This document shows positions 34,739-42,293 of a stretch of DNA of 64,000 nucleotides, piece after piece. The stretch lies in contig CAIKAS010000189.1 of assembly GCA_903825445.1 (NCBI GenBank), positions 1 through 64,000 on the forward strand. Reading direction: 5' to 3'. Both the position numbers and the translations under genes were made by a program. The stretch's first letter is position 1, and each line of letters opens with the position of its first letter. Under the pieces are notes generated by a model, which was given only the letters and a program-made list of their open reading frames with translations, ran no database searches and was not told where the DNA came from. The stretch is from an uncultured Acidobacteriia bacterium. GTDB lineage: Bacteria > Acidobacteriota > Terriglobia > Bryobacterales > Bryobacteraceae.

Positions 34739-35761
34739 GCCCTCTCGCGTGAGCTTCGGAACGCTGGTGGAAGTGCAGGGGAGGAAGGTACTCAGGCACA
34801 AAAAAGGATGTCCAGGGTTCACGGTACGATTCAGCGACCCGTCTGCATGCGGACGTTCGCTCCGCGGCCAAGTGCTCCGAATAAACCGCCCGCCGCTCTC
34901 CGTCGCGGCTTTTCAGCCCACGCCGGGTCATAGCAACAGGCGCCTCAAAGACGCGTCCTAAAGGACTTCAGCACCTTGCCGGAGCCGGAATCTCGATACG
35001 GCCTTTCGCTCGCTCGCAACGACGCTTACGCCACCATTGCGAGGTCAAAGTTCCTGGCCTGCACCTTCGTTTCCCCATCGAAAATCTTCGCAAATCCGTT
35101 CGATTCCCGGCTCTTCCGCTCCGTTCGGTTTCGAGGCCGAACCGGGGCGACGTCCACGCCCGGAACCCGTTATCCACGCCGATCTCCAACGTTCCCGATC
35201 TCTCCCCCGGTCTCCACTCCCCTTCAGGTCCTCTTGCGAAAACCCTCCGGATCAAAGCGTTCAACCGGCCCGATCTCAGGAAGCTCATCTCACCGGACGC
35301 CCGATAGTTCCCCGATCCCGACCGCTTCCTCTTTCGATTGGCTATCGTTCACTTGCACCGGTTGCCCGGCTCGAAACCCGCTTCGTCCCGCTCGACTATC
35401 GTTCCGTAAACCCTGGAACTGTTTAGATCATAGTCAAAGAAGACGTACCCGTCAAACAAAAACGGAATGTTTCAAAGGCCTTTCAACAACTTTTTCAGGG
35501 CTGGTAATCCAACGACTTGCGGACATGCACTGGTGGATTCTTTGTGCATAAATCAGCGTTCCGGGAAAATGTTCGGATCTCGAATTTGGCACGCCCCGAA
35601 ACTTCGGTGCTGCCGGCAAAACATGGCCTGCATTCGCCCGGCTTGGTGGAAAAGAGCCAGGCTGGTGGCGTTACGCCAGGTGCGTGACTTGCCCAGCTTA
35701 TTAAATTCAAAGACTTACGGGCAGGAAAACCTGGCATTCTGACTGCAACATCAACGGCGCT
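34739..35761. other. 1-kb stretch without a supportable gene
   Basis: Frames up to 191 codons exist on both strands, but none shows a ribosome-binding site, a known motif, or the codon pattern of neighbouring genes; Ser/Arg/Pro-rich translations suggest chance frames in decayed or non-coding DNA. No rRNA, tRNA, tmRNA or RNase P signature was recognised. At its right end TGGCATTCTGACTGCA (35732-35747) has the GG-N10-GC spacing of a sigma-54 promoter, only 15 bp before the next ATG; a weak candidate. Confidence 0.5.
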
Positions 35762-36757
35762 ATGCTACCAACCAACACTCTCCGAATCATGATCGTCTCT
35801 GTAGCCTGTGCGGCCGCTCTGGTTGCGCAGGACACTCCGCGGCCAATTGCCGTGGGTTCCGACTCGTTCGATGTAGCAATTGCCGACCAGAATGCTCCTA
35901 ACAGCGTGGCCCCCGCACCGGATGCGGCTGTGGCACGCACACCGTACAATGACCCGCCACCTCCTCCGGCCGGCATCGCGGGCGCCTACGATGGTATTCC
36001 GGCAACTCTGACGTTACCTTCCGGAGCTAACGTGACGGTTCGCGTGAATCAATGGCTCTCCTCGGACCGCAACCAGACGGGAGATACTTTCTATGCCACG
36101 CTAGTAGCGCCTCTCATCGTCAACGGAGTTGTGGTGGCGCGCAAAGGTTCAACGGTTATGGGGCGAGTGAGCGAGGTCAAGAAGTCGCACACGGATGGTA
36201 CTTCGCGGTTGGGTCTTCAGATTACGAGTATCTCCCTGGTGGACGGTACACAGGCGCCCGTGCAGTCGCAGGTGATGGACCGCAACGGCACTACGACTTC
36301 GACGGGACGCAACGTGGCGGCCGTGGGCACCACAACGGCGGTTGGTGCCGGGATTGGCGCGGCGGCAGCTGGCGGCGTCGGTGCGGCGATCGGCGCGGGT
36401 GCGGGAATGGTGGCCAGCACGGTTGGCGTGCTGCTGACGCGCGGACGGCCGACGGAAGTTTATCCGGAATCCATGCTGACCTTTCAGCTAAATGCTCCGG
36501 TGGTGATCTCAACCACCCAAGCCGCAGCAGCCTTCCATTATGCCGACCAGAGCGATTATGGCTCAGCTGGCGGACCTCCGGCGCGCATGGCATCGCAGAT
36601 GCCGGGTCGACCGGTTCCCGTCGGCGCTCCGGTTTATGGACCGTATCCTTACTACTCGCCGTACTATTACAGCCCTTACTACGGGTATGGACCGAGTGTT
36701 GGAGTTTTCGTCGGCCCCGGTTTCTACGGCGGGTTTCGCGGTGGTTTCCGTCGCTAA
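35762..36757 (+). CDS. Secreted glycine-zipper protein with Gly/Tyr-rich tail
   Basis: 331 residues; signal peptide MIVSVACAAALVAQ-like (the start may be the second ATG at 35789). Residues 75-150 form a beta-rich domain (TLTLPSGANVTVRVNQWLSS, VVARKGSTVMGRVSEVKKS) like envelope TrbI/YcfJ-type conjugal or stress proteins. A glycine zipper lies at about 190-225 (AVGAGIGAAAAGGVGAAIGA). The tail (about 285-331) is rich in Tyr, Pro and Gly (YYSPYYYSPYYGYGP). Probably periplasmic or outer membrane; function unknown. Confidence 0.75.
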   Translation: MLPTNTLRIMIVSVACAAALVAQDTPRPIAVGSDSFDVAIADQNAPNSVAPAPDAAVARTPYNDPPPPPAGIAGAYDGIPATLTLPSGANVTVRVNQWLSSDRNQTGDTFYATLVAPLIVNGVVVARKGSTVMGRVSEVKKSHTDGTSRLGLQITSISLVDGTQAPVQSQVMDRNGTTTSTGRNVAAVGTTTAVGAGIGAAAAGGVGAAIGAGAGMVASTVGVLLTRGRPTEVYPESMLTFQLNAPVVISTTQAAAAFHYADQSDYGSAGGPPARMASQMPGRPVPVGAPVYGPYPYYSPYYYSPYYGYGPSVGVFVGPGFYGGFRGGFRR

Positions 36758-36780
36758 GAAGTGAAAGTCAGCGGCAAAAA

Positions 36781-36816
36781 CAAAGGGCCACAGAGATCAA
36801 TCTCTGTGGCCCTTTG
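36781..36816. terminator. Bidirectional intrinsic terminator
   Basis: Near-perfect inverted repeat CAAAGGGCCACAGAGAT / ATCTCTGTGGCCCTTTG with a 2-base centre (17-bp arms), lying between the convergent gene ending at 36757 and yfiR-like ending at 36845. A-rich before and TTG after give short U-tracts on both strands. Confidence 0.85.
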
Positions 36817-36844
36817 TTGAGTTGCGCCATAAGCGCCGCACGTT

Positions 36845-37375
36845 CTACTTCCCGACATTTTTAGCCAGTTGCAGGAGCCGCGAACTGATTTTGAGGTGCT
36901 TTCCCTTAGCCGCTTCGACGTTAATTTCGATGTGAACTCTGCCACCCTCCGTTCGGAGGTGGATGATACCGCCTTCGGCGATGAAGTCCGCGGTATCGCC
37001 GATCGATAAGATGCTCCGGTCACCAAGGCTCTCCAGAATCGTGCGCAGGCGCAGGTGCTCGGAAGAGCTCACAAAGATAATCTGACAGTTGCTTGCCTGG
37101 CGCGAATCCGGAACTTCGTGAACCACAAAGGCACGCCCTTCTACTACCTTCCCCACCATCAGTCCTTCGAGTGTTTCCCCGAACGGATTTTCGCCGAGTA
37201 CGCAAATTGTGATGGGATCCCGGAGGCTCTTGAACGTCTCCGGCGGCCATTCGACAAAGCTCGCGAAGCTGGAAACGAAGCCGGCTTTCACCTGATATTC
37301 ATCCATCGTCTGCGCGCAGGCCAGGCCGGCAGCCAGGACAAAGGAAACGCCTGCGAATTTGAATCCCCTGATCAT
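36845..37375 (-). CDS. YfiR-family periplasmic protein (DUF4154)
   Basis: 176 residues; signal peptide (MIRGFKFAGVSFVLAAGLAC, cleavage after AQ). The body has the YfiR family pattern: EYQVKAGFVSSFASFVEWPP, ITICVLGENPFGETL, VHEVPDSRQASNCQIIFVSS, ILSIGDTADFIAEGGIIHL and INVEAAKGKHLKISSRLLQL. In Pseudomonas YfiR represses the membrane diguanylate cyclase YfiN from the periplasm. Here a GGDEF-EAL protein lies two genes upstream in the same operon direction, with a TonB-dependent receptor between, 7 bp away. Confidence 0.88.
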   Translation of the reverse strand: MIRGFKFAGVSFVLAAGLACAQTMDEYQVKAGFVSSFASFVEWPPETFKSLRDPITICVLGENPFGETLEGLMVGKVVEGRAFVVHEVPDSRQASNCQIIFVSSSEHLRLRTILESLGDRSILSIGDTADFIAEGGIIHLRTEGGRVHIEINVEAAKGKHLKISSRLLQLAKNVGK

Positions 37376-37382
37376 CGCCGGA

Positions 37383-39440
37383 TCAACGGCTCCGCCAGGT
37401 CAGTTTCGCGAAAATGCGCCGCGCGACTTCTGCCGGTCCCAGGAGACCGGTATCGTCCAGGAATTCGAAGTGGGGCCGGCTTGCGAGGTTCTGCCCAGTC
37501 ACACTGAACTCCATAAACTCCCCGAGACTCCAGCCAAGCAGGCTATCGACCCGAACGTTCGCCGGCACGCTTTGTCCATTGAGGGCCGCAACGTACTTGA
37601 TGCTGCTATCCCACTCGAAATGCTTTAGCAGGTTCGTCGTGGAGCGGATTTCGAACTGTTGCTTCGGTGAGTCGCCTGGGATTCCCACGATGGAAGTGTC
37701 GGTGCTGCCCTGATCGCGCGCCGCAGATAAGCGCAAAGCGGAGTAACCGGGGCTAAGCTTCCATTTGCTGGTCACCTGCCAGTTGACGAAAACTTCGAAA
37801 CCATAATCGCTGGCGCGCCCAAGATTCTCGTATGCAAGTGGAACTATGAGTTCAGGCCCTACCGGACTGTTCGAGAGGTACGGTGTCCCCTGTTCGTTGC
37901 TAACCAGATTGCGATAGAAATTCAGGAAAGTCGCGGCATCCAGCGACATTCGCGAGTTTAGTTGTGTGCGGTAACCAGTCTGGTAGCCCGTCATTTGTTC
38001 CGTCTTCAGAGCAGGGTTACCCTGCAGTACCAGAGCTGCATCCCCCATCCCGGGCACCGGGACGTAACCGACTGTGTAGTTTACGTAGTTCTCCACGGCG
38101 TTTGGCTCACGGACGGCCTGGGAAGCGGAAGCCCACACGCTCTGCCGCGCGTTCATCGCCCAAACCAATTGGGCGGTCGGCTCCAGTTCGAAGCCGGTGT
38201 ACGCATTGTGCTCCAGTTTGGTGCCCAGGGTCAGGAACACGGATTTCGTCAGTTGAATTTCGTCCTGCACGAATACCGAGAAGAGACTCACTGACCTGGC
38301 CGCAAGATTGATCTGCGGTCCATCACTGGTGGTTGGGCGAACGCTGTCACGGGAGAAACGATAATCCAGACCCCAAACGATGTCGTGCCGCGAGCCAACA
38401 GCGATATGATGCTCAAACTGTGCGTCAACGATGTTATTGAATTCACTGGAGTCTTGCTGTTTGCGGTCCATGCCGCTGTCGTAGACCTGAAACGAGGTTG
38501 TAGAGCCACCAGTAAGAGTGTGCTCCCACTTTGCCAGCACGTCTCCTGTGCGACTGGTCAGCCGTCTGTTGGTGGGAGTCTGCACCGGCACATAACCGAC
38601 CACGACTTCCGCTGGTGTTCCTCCATTACCTGCGATGAAATCACCCTGTAGGGACAAAGTATCGCGCGAAGAAAGACCCCAATCTGAGCGGAAGCCCCCG
38701 TGAAGTGTATGCCAGGCGTCAGCGGCCGTAGCCCCGCCGGGCAGGGGAGAGCCGGCGGTATCGAAATATTTTCCAAAAATACGGAACGCGCCGGCTGAGC
38801 CAGCGTCCGCTCCGTACTGCGCCAGCCCCTGAGCGACCGCGTGTGAACCGGCCCCTCCCGCTATAAGGAGGTTCTTGGTATCCGTCGCGCTCCTGGTGAT
38901 AATGTTAATCACTCCGTTGACTGCATTGGCGCCCCAGATAGTGCCTCCAGGTCCGCGAATCACCTCGATTCGTTCGATATCTTCCAGCGGGACGTCGATC
39001 TGGTCCCAGTTCACTCCGGATGTGAGGTCCACGTACGCGGTGCGGCCATCGACCAAGACCAGTACCTTATCCGAAGTCACTGTGGTGTTGAATCCACGAA
39101 TAGTAATGGCCCATTGATTGGCATTGATCTGCGCCACTTCGACGCCCGGCACCATGCGCAGAAGATCGGGGATATTCGTTGCTCCGGAGCGGCGGATGTC
39201 TTCCTGACTGATAACGAACACAGCTGCGGCAGTCTTAGCCAGGCTCTCTTCCTTCTTCGACACCGATGTCACGTCGATCTTCATCAGGTCTTCGAGGCTG
39301 GCACCCGACAGAGCCGCGGCGCTGTTTCCCTGCGCGCGTATGGATGGCACCGCACTCGCAACAAGGACGGCGACGATCAGGATGAAGCATTGTTCGGTTG
39401 TCAGATGCGCGAGGTTCTTTGTTACAAGCTTTCGTTTCAT
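37383..39440 (-). CDS. TonB-dependent outer-membrane receptor
   Basis: 685 residues; leader to about 36 (IRAQ). The plug domain is clear: LEDLMKIDVTSVSKKEESLA (TonB-box/start region), VISQEDIRRSGATNIPDLLR, VPGVEVAQINANQWAITIRG, VLVDGRTAY, ERIEVIRGPGGTIWGANAVN and GVINIITRSA. Then comes a 22-strand-size barrel ending in a basic/aromatic terminus (FAKLTWRSR). The 'LEDLMKIDVTSVSKK' opening is typical of receptors encoded with YfiR and GGDEF genes. Ligand unknown. Confidence 0.92.
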   Translation of the reverse strand: MKRKLVTKNLAHLTTEQCFILIVAVLVASAVPSIRAQGNSAAALSGASLEDLMKIDVTSVSKKEESLAKTAAAVFVISQEDIRRSGATNIPDLLRMVPGVEVAQINANQWAITIRGFNTTVTSDKVLVLVDGRTAYVDLTSGVNWDQIDVPLEDIERIEVIRGPGGTIWGANAVNGVINIITRSATDTKNLLIAGGAGSHAVAQGLAQYGADAGSAGAFRIFGKYFDTAGSPLPGGATAADAWHTLHGGFRSDWGLSSRDTLSLQGDFIAGNGGTPAEVVVGYVPVQTPTNRRLTSRTGDVLAKWEHTLTGGSTTSFQVYDSGMDRKQQDSSEFNNIVDAQFEHHIAVGSRHDIVWGLDYRFSRDSVRPTTSDGPQINLAARSVSLFSVFVQDEIQLTKSVFLTLGTKLEHNAYTGFELEPTAQLVWAMNARQSVWASASQAVREPNAVENYVNYTVGYVPVPGMGDAALVLQGNPALKTEQMTGYQTGYRTQLNSRMSLDAATFLNFYRNLVSNEQGTPYLSNSPVGPELIVPLAYENLGRASDYGFEVFVNWQVTSKWKLSPGYSALRLSAARDQGSTDTSIVGIPGDSPKQQFEIRSTTNLLKHFEWDSSIKYVAALNGQSVPANVRVDSLLGWSLGEFMEFSVTGQNLASRPHFEFLDDTGLLGPAEVARRIFAKLTWRSR

Positions 39441-39477
39441 GTCATTTTCGGAAATGCTGTTTTCTGAAAAATATGTG

Positions 39478-42054
39478 TTACGCAGGAACAGCCGGAATCG
39501 TGTGCCCGGTCTCAGCGAGTAATTCGCCGAGCGGACATTCCGGCCCCGGTTGGTTCGCGAACCCGGCGGTCAACTCCAGGATTTGTTCGCGCGCGGAGCC
39601 CGTCTGGGTCTGCAACCGTGCGAAGGCACGCTTAAGATTCTCAACCTCAACAAGTGCAGGCACGGAGTCAGCAGCAACCGGCTTGGAAAAGTAGTATCCC
39701 TGAGCGCGCGAACAGCCGAGTGCCACCAACCTCTGAAGCTGGGTCTTCGATTCGACTCCCTCCGCAATAACGTCCAGACTAAGAGACCGGGCAAGTTCCA
39801 GGATGCTGCGTACTATTTCCACGCGATCTCCATCAACGCCCAGTTCGCTGACAAATGAACGGTCGATTTTCAACGTGTCGAACGGCAGGGAACTGAGATA
39901 ACTCAACGAGGAGTAGCCGGTGCCGAAGTCGTCGATCTCCAGCCCGAGCCCGATTTCTTTGAGACGCCGTAATGTGTCGATCGACTCCTGGGGGTTTGTC
40001 ATCACCGAGCTTTCAGTCATCTCGAGGCGCACGGTGGCAGGAGAGAGTCCAGTCTCGGCGAGAACGTTCTTCACGGTTTCAAGAAAGCCGGCATCCGTCA
40101 ACTGCTTATATGACACATTGACTGCGATCGTGAGCGGCGGATCAAGCGAATACCTCTTCTGCCACGAAGCCATTTGTCTGCATGCCTCCCTAAGTACCCA
40201 GGCACCAAGAGGGATAATCAGATCGGTCTCTTCCGCTACCGGAATAAACTCACAGGGCGGGATCATTCCGCGTTCCGGATGCTTCCATCGCACTAAAGAC
40301 TCGAAACCCGTTAACGCCTGGGTAGTAAGAGATACCTGGGGCTGATAGTGAAGCACCAACTGGCCATTATCGATGGCTTTTCGCAACTCGGTCTCGATCT
40401 CGAGACGTGCGACGGCTTGTTCGCGCATGCCAACCGTGAAGACCGCGTATCTCGCTTTTCCTGAAGTCTTGGCACGATACATCGCGGTGTCCGCGTTGCT
40501 CAGCAGTTCCTCTGGAGTTGTGCCGGTGGAATTCAGGGCGACTCCAATGCTGATGCCCACGAAAATCTGACGACCGTTAATCAAAAAAGGGCGGTTCATA
40601 TCCCGCAGAATGCGCTGCGCAACGTTTGGGGCACCCGACGGCCCATGGATCCCGCAGAGGAGGATTCCGAACTCGTCGCCACCCAGCCTTGCGACGAAAG
40701 AACCTTCTCCCACATCCCGGGATGCGACGGCGCTGCGCAAACTCTCACGCAGGCGCGACGATACTCCTTCCAGAAGCGCATCACCTGCACCGTGCCCCAT
40801 GCTGTCGTTCACCAGTTTGAAGCGATCCAGGTCGAGGAACAGGACGGCGAACTCTGAACTCTTGCTCCGTACCGCCTCCATGGTGCCTTCGAGGCGGTCG
40901 AGAAAGTAGAGACGGTTTGGAAGCCCTGTCAACGGATCGGCTACCTTACCGTGGGTAATATCGGTCTGTGATCCCGCCATCCGGATCGCCGCTCCGGCGC
41001 CGTCGCGGACCACAATTCCGCGCGTTAACACCCACACGAATGTGCCGCCCTTCTGGCGAATACGATACTCGATAGCGAACTCCCCGGTTTTATTGTTCCC
41101 CGTGATCTCAGCTCGCACACGGTCCCGGTCGGAGGGATGAATTCGATTAAACCAGGCTTCCGGGTCCGAACATGTCTCTGTTTCCGGATAACCCAGCATC
41201 TGGCTCCAGCGCGGAGAGAAATAGATCTCATTCTTTGCCAGCTGCCAGTCCCAGAGAGCATCATTTGATCCGCGAGCCGCCAGTGCATAGCGCTTGTCGC
41301 TCTCAATCAGTGCGTGCTCGCGGTTCTCAATCTGGTTCAACATTTCGTTGAACGAATCAACCAGAAAGCCAATCTCGTCCTCAGAGGATTTGGTGGCCCG
41401 GGTCGAGTAATCCTTCCCGACCGATACGCTTCTGGCGACCGCAGACAGATCCGCAAGCGGTTGCGTGATTCCACGTTGCATTCGCCAACTGAGCAACAGT
41501 TTCAGCGCAAGTGACAACAACAGCACGGCGGCCACAATTCCCATATAGCGCCGGAGTCGCCAGTCGACCTCCGTCATGCTCTCCCTAAGGAGCACAGTGC
41601 CGATCGAACGACCTTCGAAATCGATGGGCTGTGACATCAGCAGAGAGCCGTTTTCGAAGTGCGCGCCTCTTTCTGGCGGAGTGACTGGCAGATTGCCTGA
41701 TGCCAAAGTATCCCGGAAGTACGAGGCGAAAACCTGTCCGGTGGGGGTGTAGATGGCCGCCTGTTGTATATCCTCGTTGTTGCGAAGAGCGTTGAGTGTG
41801 TCGGCCGCAGCGCGATCATCGAGGAACGTCACGGCTGCTGCGCTGCTGTCCGCGACAATTCGCGCCAGAATCGCGAGTTGTCGCGTGGCGGCACTACGGG
41901 TTTCGAACCGTTCGTAGCCGAATAAAATGAGCCCCACCAGCAACATTGCGATGCTGGCATTGACGACAACCAACAGGAAGAGCTTGGCGCGAATCGAACT
42001 GCGTCGTAGCAGGGTGAGGGGCATGGTCGCACTATGCCCTTGAGAACAGGACAA
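39478..42054 (-). CDS. Membrane-bound CHASE8-HAMP-PAS-GGDEF-EAL protein (YfiN-like)
   Basis: 858 residues; the start may be the internal Met at 42024 (MPLTLLRRSSIRAKLF). TM1 at about 24-46, a periplasmic CHASE8-like loop, TM2 at about 167-187, HAMP (190-245), PAS/PAC (250-365), GGDEF (about 370-540) with intact RLGGDEF, and EAL (about 545-800). The EAL motif reads ESLVRW, and later residues (NVSYKQL, EMTESSVM, IDDFGTGYSS, EGVES) are intact. No RxxD inhibitory site precedes GGDEF. It could both make and degrade c-di-GMP. The periplasmic loop is the likely YfiR target. Confidence 0.9.
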   Translation of the reverse strand: MSCSQGHSATMPLTLLRRSSIRAKLFLLVVVNASIAMLLVGLILFGYERFETRSAATRQLAILARIVADSSAAAVTFLDDRAAADTLNALRNNEDIQQAAIYTPTGQVFASYFRDTLASGNLPVTPPERGAHFENGSLLMSQPIDFEGRSIGTVLLRESMTEVDWRLRRYMGIVAAVLLLSLALKLLLSWRMQRGITQPLADLSAVARSVSVGKDYSTRATKSSEDEIGFLVDSFNEMLNQIENREHALIESDKRYALAARGSNDALWDWQLAKNEIYFSPRWSQMLGYPETETCSDPEAWFNRIHPSDRDRVRAEITGNNKTGEFAIEYRIRQKGGTFVWVLTRGIVVRDGAGAAIRMAGSQTDITHGKVADPLTGLPNRLYFLDRLEGTMEAVRSKSSEFAVLFLDLDRFKLVNDSMGHGAGDALLEGVSSRLRESLRSAVASRDVGEGSFVARLGGDEFGILLCGIHGPSGAPNVAQRILRDMNRPFLINGRQIFVGISIGVALNSTGTTPEELLSNADTAMYRAKTSGKARYAVFTVGMREQAVARLEIETELRKAIDNGQLVLHYQPQVSLTTQALTGFESLVRWKHPERGMIPPCEFIPVAEETDLIIPLGAWVLREACRQMASWQKRYSLDPPLTIAVNVSYKQLTDAGFLETVKNVLAETGLSPATVRLEMTESSVMTNPQESIDTLRRLKEIGLGLEIDDFGTGYSSLSYLSSLPFDTLKIDRSFVSELGVDGDRVEIVRSILELARSLSLDVIAEGVESKTQLQRLVALGCSRAQGYYFSKPVAADSVPALVEVENLKRAFARLQTQTGSAREQILELTAGFANQPGPECPLGELLAETGHTIPAVPA

Positions 42055-42293
42055 ATGGTCTTATCGACCCGGAGCCTGCAGTGCTTTACCCTTGTTTCGG
42101 TGCCGGTACTACCGCGATAAGTTCCAGCGTCCCGAGGTCTGTGCGGCGGGCTGAAACGCGTGTTGGAGTCGCCGGGCGAACTACGGCCGGGTAATATCAA
42201 CCAGCAGAATAGGCCATAAAACGTCCGAAAGTTCGCTTGAATTCCGCTGGTAGCTCTTCCGGAGACGGAAGTCGCTCTCGCACGTTCAAAGAG

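Noticed and set aside
34976-35551. 191-codon plus-strand frame in the 1-kb gap
   Set aside because: Ser/Arg/Pro-rich, no ribosome-binding site, no recognisable motif; treated as chance.
42055-42293. Possible c-di-GMP (GEMM) riboswitch upstream of the GGDEF-EAL gene
   Set aside because: Read on the minus strand, the conserved GEMM-I core (CACGCACAGGGCAAACC and the paired tetraloop elements) is not present.
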